A DNA stretch of 64,000 nt from Blepharisma japonicum. Its lineage: Eukaryota > Ciliophora > Heterotrichea > Heterotrichida > Blepharismidae. The stretch is taken from NCBI GenBank assembly GCA_949751835.1, contig CATKHK010000009.1:655723-719722 (forward strand), in the 5' to 3' direction. The notes below the pieces were generated by a model that saw only the letters and a program-made list of their open reading frames with translations, did not search any database and was not told the origin of the DNA. Position numbers and translations under genes: made by a program. Numbering within the stretch: position 1 is the stretch's first letter; each line of letters begins with the position of its first letter. This document shows, in pieces, positions 60,465-64,000 of this stretch.

Positions 60465-61640
60465 TAGGTCAGGGATATTTTCTTCTGAACTTTCTTCTTC
60501 AGGCTGCAAACCAGTCATCACTTTTTGAAATAGCGTTCTTTCAATATTTTCGTAATCAGGATGGACTTTATACTCTTCTTTTTTGATATCTTCAGGCTTT
60601 TTCACTGTAAAGTTAAGCTTTTCGCAGCCATAGAGACCATATATGGGCCAGATTTAATGTGAAGTTTTCATGACTGCTTGGGCTAATATTAAAGCCTTGC
60701 TGCACCTTGAAGTCTTTGTGTTCAATAGCTCCACTTTTCATTTTTGATAAGGGAATTCTTGGGGCGTGGATATGCCTTAAAATTGATTTTCTTGAAGCTG
60801 CTCTCTTTTGATTACAACTTTTACAGTAATAACATTTCCATCTGCAATTTCTTTTTCTTCATCAACAACAAATACTAGATATTCTACTTTAAGCTTTGAA
60901 AATAATTGAGGACTTCTTTTATTCAGAAATTTCTGTTCTGATAGTGATTTTTCGGATTATGATAAATATTGATGTCAATTTCAGAAATTTTCCATTTATT
61001 TGCTTTTACTGAATAATTTAAATTACTATTATTTATATGTGGAAGCATTAAAAGATTGCTTTCGCGAAGCCAGAACACTTGCTGTGATTAATTGAGCAAC
61101 TTCTATGGTAAAGTAATGTGTGAATACTCATTTTTTGGTTCTTGGGCCTGGATAATAATATAGACCCAATCAAGCATGGTTTCTATAATATTGACTTCTT
61201 TCATTAAAATCATGTTCAATCTGGGCTTCATCTGAAAGATTTTTTCTATTCATATGTGCAAGCAGTAACAGCAAATCTTTTAGCATCTTTGGGCTAAGAT
61301 TTTGAGTTTTTGGAATAAACTCAACAATTTTTTGCTTAATTTATTTAGCTCTAGTGAATCAGATTTTGGTACTGCAAGTTCATGGAATTGAGCACTGATA
61401 ATAATCATCAATAAGCATTGCTTGATATTCATGCTTTTATTTCATAAGCTTTAAGTGCATCGGCATGCTATCTTGCAAAACTCCATTCTTATTCACCTTT
61501 TTCGACGTCGTAATCTACAAATGCAAGCCCCAAGGCAAAATTATAACCACAATTACAAAAAAGACTAACAAAATTGATACATGGTTTTCTGTTTTCAGCG
61601 AAAACATCGGCAGCCATATGACATTTTTGCTGGAGAAGAC
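60465..61640 (-). pseudogene. SEC63: Decayed SEC63, C-terminal part (third TM and Brl domain)
   Basis: Minus strand: SILLVFFVIVVIILPWGL (TM3) followed after a TAG by TSKKVNKNGVL, like the KK..KxGVL segment of Sec63; KMLKDLLLLLAHMNRKNLSD, the start of the Brl domain (family LLLLxAHxxRxxL); WLRESNLLMLPHINN after a frameshift (family LWxxDxPLLQLPH); VFVVDEEKEIADGNVITVKV (family VEDExxIxxGDxVTVxV); and the acidic tail KKPEDIKKEEYKVHPDYENI. Sec63 is the ER translocon J-protein that recruits BiP. Several frameshifts and stops. The tail runs directly into the M18 fragment at about 60460. Confidence 0.7.
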
Positions 61641-61839
61641 CCATCAATTCCTTCATATAGACTTGTTAAATTGTTAATAATTTCGATGCATTCATTTAGT
61701 CTTTCTTGTTTTGCAAATAATTTTTATTCTTTGACAATAATTTCTTCAAATCGAGAACTTAAAACTTTTCTGTAGATCTGGAGAAGGTTTTGGACCAAAA
61801 TTAAGAAATTCTATTAATACTTTTCTTCGAAAATCATTT

Positions 61840-62275
61840 TAAAGCCTTATGGCTGGATAAGAAACCCAGCAATGAATACTCTTCTTCCTGAGTATACCCA
61901 TAAATTAACAGCGTATCCAAATGATTCTTTTAGGGCAATATCCATTGATTTGCAAGCGACTAAAAATTTCCAGCAAGGATGGCAAACTACAGCACCAGAG
62001 CAGCATACCCTAATTTTGCCATAATCAGCCATATCAATGACAAATTCTCTTTTGAGAGTCTCATAGCGGATTTTATTAAGAGTCTTTTTGTTTGGGAGGA
62101 CTGCTCACACAACAACAATATCGAAATTTTCTGGCTTGTCGTGAATCAATTGATCTTTAAATTCATTTTCAGAGCTGAAACTTTGATTGCAACAATTGAT
62201 ATCTCCCAGTAAAGTTAAAGAAAATTCTCTACTTTCATAGTAAGTTTTGTTATAATGTGGATTTTTTTTTCAAGT
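61840..62275 (-). pseudogene. PRIM1: Fragment of DNA primase small subunit
   Basis: A mostly open minus-strand frame: YYESREFSLTLLGDINC (family NREFSFTLxxDIYIRY), [40 protein letters not shown] (family ELVFDIDMTDYDxVRxC) and CHPCWKFL, a CxxCW zinc-motif remnant. [18 protein letters not shown] then runs, after a one-base frame change, into SIHCWVS (family SGRRGVHCWV). Spacing agrees with eukaryotic PRIM1 over ~140 residues. The catalytic DxD is expected in the DIDMTDYDD region; here it is D-M-A-D-Y-G, so it is degraded. The rest of the gene is missing. It lies between the two halves of the SEC63 remnant. Confidence 0.75.
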
Positions 62276-62339
62276 TCAACTCCTGCATTGAGCCATCTAC
62301 AAAGTGTGCTACAAAGGAAATAATTTCTATAGTAGTTTT

Positions 62340-62690
62340 CTAAAGTTTGTAGGTCCATTTACCTTCCTGCTATTAATAAATAAGGCTCATCAGGATTTTC
62401 ATATTTTCATAATTTGCTTTAACAAACTCATTTGTCAAGGTTCCATAAGATGCTGTGATTGTTATGTATTTTCCTGCTACCCCAATTGCTTCTGGGTCTT
62501 TATCAGAGGTGGTATTTTTTACTGAATTTTTTTAAAACTGAATGAATTTGTTTATCTTAAGCACTCATTTCGATTTCTAAAATTTCATAAGGATCAAATA
62601 CTTTTATGCCTTTTGCGGAATTGCTAATATTGACTGCTGTCACAAGTAGCAAAACCGAGCCATTCCGAACCTAGACGCTTTCTATCATTT
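62340..62690 (-). pseudogene. SEC63: Decayed SEC63, N-terminal part (TM and J domain)
   Basis: Minus strand: VFDPYEILEIEMSA, a TAA, DKQIHSVLKKFSKKYH, then after a one-base frame change DKDPEAIGVAGKYITITA, SYGTLTNEFVKANYE, and, after a one-A deletion, YENPDEP. This is the Sec63-type J domain (FDPYEIL...YxxLSLxYHPDK...YexLTDe..R.NxEKYGNPDGP). It is the expected upstream part of the SEC63 remnant at 60465-61640, separated from it by primase sequence. Confidence 0.72.
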
Positions 62691-62699
62691 TTACTAGAC

Positions 62700-63360
62700 A
62701 AATCCTTTATTTTTTATATCATCTTTCTCAATATCATTATCCTTTCTTATGATTCTTTTTAAGATTTTATGAACAGCCAAGGTTAAATTATCTATACTGT
62801 TATTTATAGGGTGACCATGCTCAATCTCTTCAAAATCCAATAATTTTTCTTTATAATTTCTATTTTATTTTTTACTATTTTTGATTTTCCACTTTCTGCT
62901 AACAATTCTTTGCTTAAATCTTAAATAATCTCTTTTAAAATTTTTTTCTTCTGAACTGAGATTGCAATGATTCATATTTTTAATCAAATCCTCTGAATTA
63001 GTAATGCGTGCTTTGTATCATTTTGAATGTTTTTAAATTGTTCTGCAAGGTTTTGACTTTCAGGTGATTCTTATGCTAATTTATTGTTTAATCATTAAAT
63101 TCTTTTCTTAATCTCTCATTTTCTATTGCTTTTGCTTCAAGTTTACTAGTTTGATCTTTATTTTTTTATTTTATGTATTGATTTTCAGTTAAGAGACTAA
63201 TCTTTTTCTCTTTAGCCTGCTTAGCATCAGTTTTTAATTCTTTTAAACTATCCTTCAGATTAGAATTTTCTTGAACTATTTGGTTATTTTCTTATTTTAT
63301 TACTTTAATTTTTTGATTTAAAGGATAAAACTCAGTCTCAGCACACAGTTTTGTATTGTG
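62700..63360 (-). pseudogene. Decayed coiled-coil gene with TAA at Gln-like positions
   Basis: Minus-strand frame YPLNQKIKVIK, TAA, ENNQIVQENSNLKDSLKEL, DAKQAKEKKISLLTENQYIK, TAA, KNKDQTSKLEAKAIENERLR, then after a frame change NNKLA, TAA, ESPESQNLAEQFKNIQNDTK. The DNA around ESPESQ matches a 19-base stretch near 55175, so the two are paralogous remnants. Typical coiled coil; family unknown. Confidence 0.6.
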
Positions 63361-63429
63361 AATATATTTATCTGTTCTATAAGTTGCATTTTATTATTTT
63401 CAAGACTTTTGACTTCCTTTAGGTTTATT

Positions 63430-63650
63430 ATGCATCGAGTCAAATGGGATTTTAACGACAAAGATTTTGAACCAAAATTTATTGGAATTATTGAAGAGCA
63501 ATATATTGAGCAAAAAATAAGAATATCGAGCAGAATTAAGAATACCTCAAGGATTGCCTAATATTGGAAACACTTACTATATGGATTTTTTGATCAAGTA
63601 TTTTCTATCATGCCTGGGCTCGATGATGTCCTTAAAAAAATCCTGAAGAG
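63430..63650 (+). pseudogene. Fragment resembling the Cys box of a ubiquitin-specific protease
   Basis: The plus-strand frame has YRAELRIPQGLPNIGNTYYM then DFLIKYFLSCLG. USP enzymes have GLxNxGNTCYMNSxLQxL at this place; here the catalytic Cys is Tyr (TAC) and the following Asn is Asp. An upstream block in another frame reads KWDFNDKDFEPKFIGIIEE. The fragment stops after about 30 codons at TAG. Confidence 0.55.
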
Positions 63651-63659
63651 GGCCAGAAT

Positions 63660-63996
63660 AGAGGAGAAAAGTTATAACCAGCACTAAAAAAGTATAAAGA
63701 AACTATCAGAATTGATCCAAATAATGCACCACATACAATAGCATAGGAGTAATCTTGAAAAATGAAAAGAGATAAGAAGAAGCAGTAAAACATTGCGGCG
63801 AGCATTTAAAATCAATCCAAATGAACCAATTTATTATAAAAATAAAGGATTAGCTCTATATAAGTTAGGCAAAAGAGAAGAAGCTATGGAATGCTTTTCA
63901 GAACTAAAAATTTATAAAATGTTTAATCTTATCAATAAAAAATATATTTTACTAGATCTCGATTTATTTATTATATTACATAGATTTTTAGAGTAA
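63660..63996 (+). pseudogene. Decayed TPR-repeat fragment
   Basis: Frames change but TPR units are clear: ALKKYKETIRIDPNNA, then IGVILKNEKR, TAA, EEAVKHC, then AFKINPNEPIYYKNKGLALY followed by KLGKREEAMECFSE. The pattern (W/Y-x2-G x3 Y.. A....A....P) is the tetratricopeptide repeat. It follows the protease-like fragment directly and continues to the window edge. Confidence 0.6.
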
Positions 63997-64000
63997 CAAA

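Noticed and set aside
57600-64000. Frameshifts caused only by sequencing indels
   Set aside because: Some lie in A runs, but premature TAA/TAG, loss of invariant residues and missing gene halves need more than indel errors. Not fully excluded without reads.
1-64000. CRISPR arrays, operons with ribosome binding sites, rRNA, tRNA
   Set aside because: The genome is eukaryotic and none of these signatures was seen on either strand.

Overview
The window reads as heterotrich ciliate DNA, most like Blepharisma, and probably from the macronuclear genome. Four things point there. The DNA is strongly AT-rich. Genes are packed with gaps of tens of bases. Two genes are continuous only if a 15-nt GT..AG intron is removed. 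TGA is read as tryptophan: joining neighbouring open frames across in-frame TGA repeatedly restores conserved proteins, and every intact gene ends in TAA or TAG. Coding spans below are given under that code.

Layout. 1-12.2 kb is a compact block of ordinary eukaryotic genes: the 3' end of glucosidase II alpha, proteasome Rpn10, a 75-aa intron-containing gene, Integrator subunit 9, ribosomal protein eL29, an unrecognised 266-aa protein, a RING/B-box/kelch protein, a SHIPPO-repeat protein, a RING/B-box coiled-coil protein and a small basic protein. 12.2-15.4 kb holds a decayed retrovirus-like (rve) integrase gene, a GTG-rich minisatellite and a GC-richer island. 15.4-19.2 kb has a zinc-finger protein and a 938-aa coiled-coil protein whose stop codons overlap tail to tail. 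19.2-22.6 kb is mostly decayed coding sequence.

22.6-54.9 kb is the centrepiece: two intronless tandem paralogous giant genes on the minus strand, 4471 and 5786 codons. Each encodes a secreted-then-anchored receptor-like protein: signal peptide, alternating cysteine-rich and LamG-like modules, a REJ-type region, a GPS autoproteolysis motif, then about five membrane helices resembling the first helices of polycystin-1. The modules follow the order A-B-C-D then E-B-C-D; the shorter gene has one E-B-C-D block and the longer has two. Some stretches of the two genes are nearly identical, which suggests recent sequence exchange.

55.9-57.6 kb is one intact B-box-like/kelch-like gene. From 57.6 kb to the end I see only decayed coding sequence: a patchwork of fragments on both strands, recognisable as M20 peptidase, M18 aspartyl aminopeptidase, SEC63, DNA primase small subunit (lying inside SEC63), a ubiquitin protease Cys box and TPR repeats, plus coiled-coil sequence. 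Many premature stops sit where glutamine would be expected, and some Cys/His/Met residues are changed in a C-to-T/G-to-A way.

No rRNA, tRNA, CRISPR or telomere repeat was recognised. All similarity calls are from memory of protein families, with no database search.
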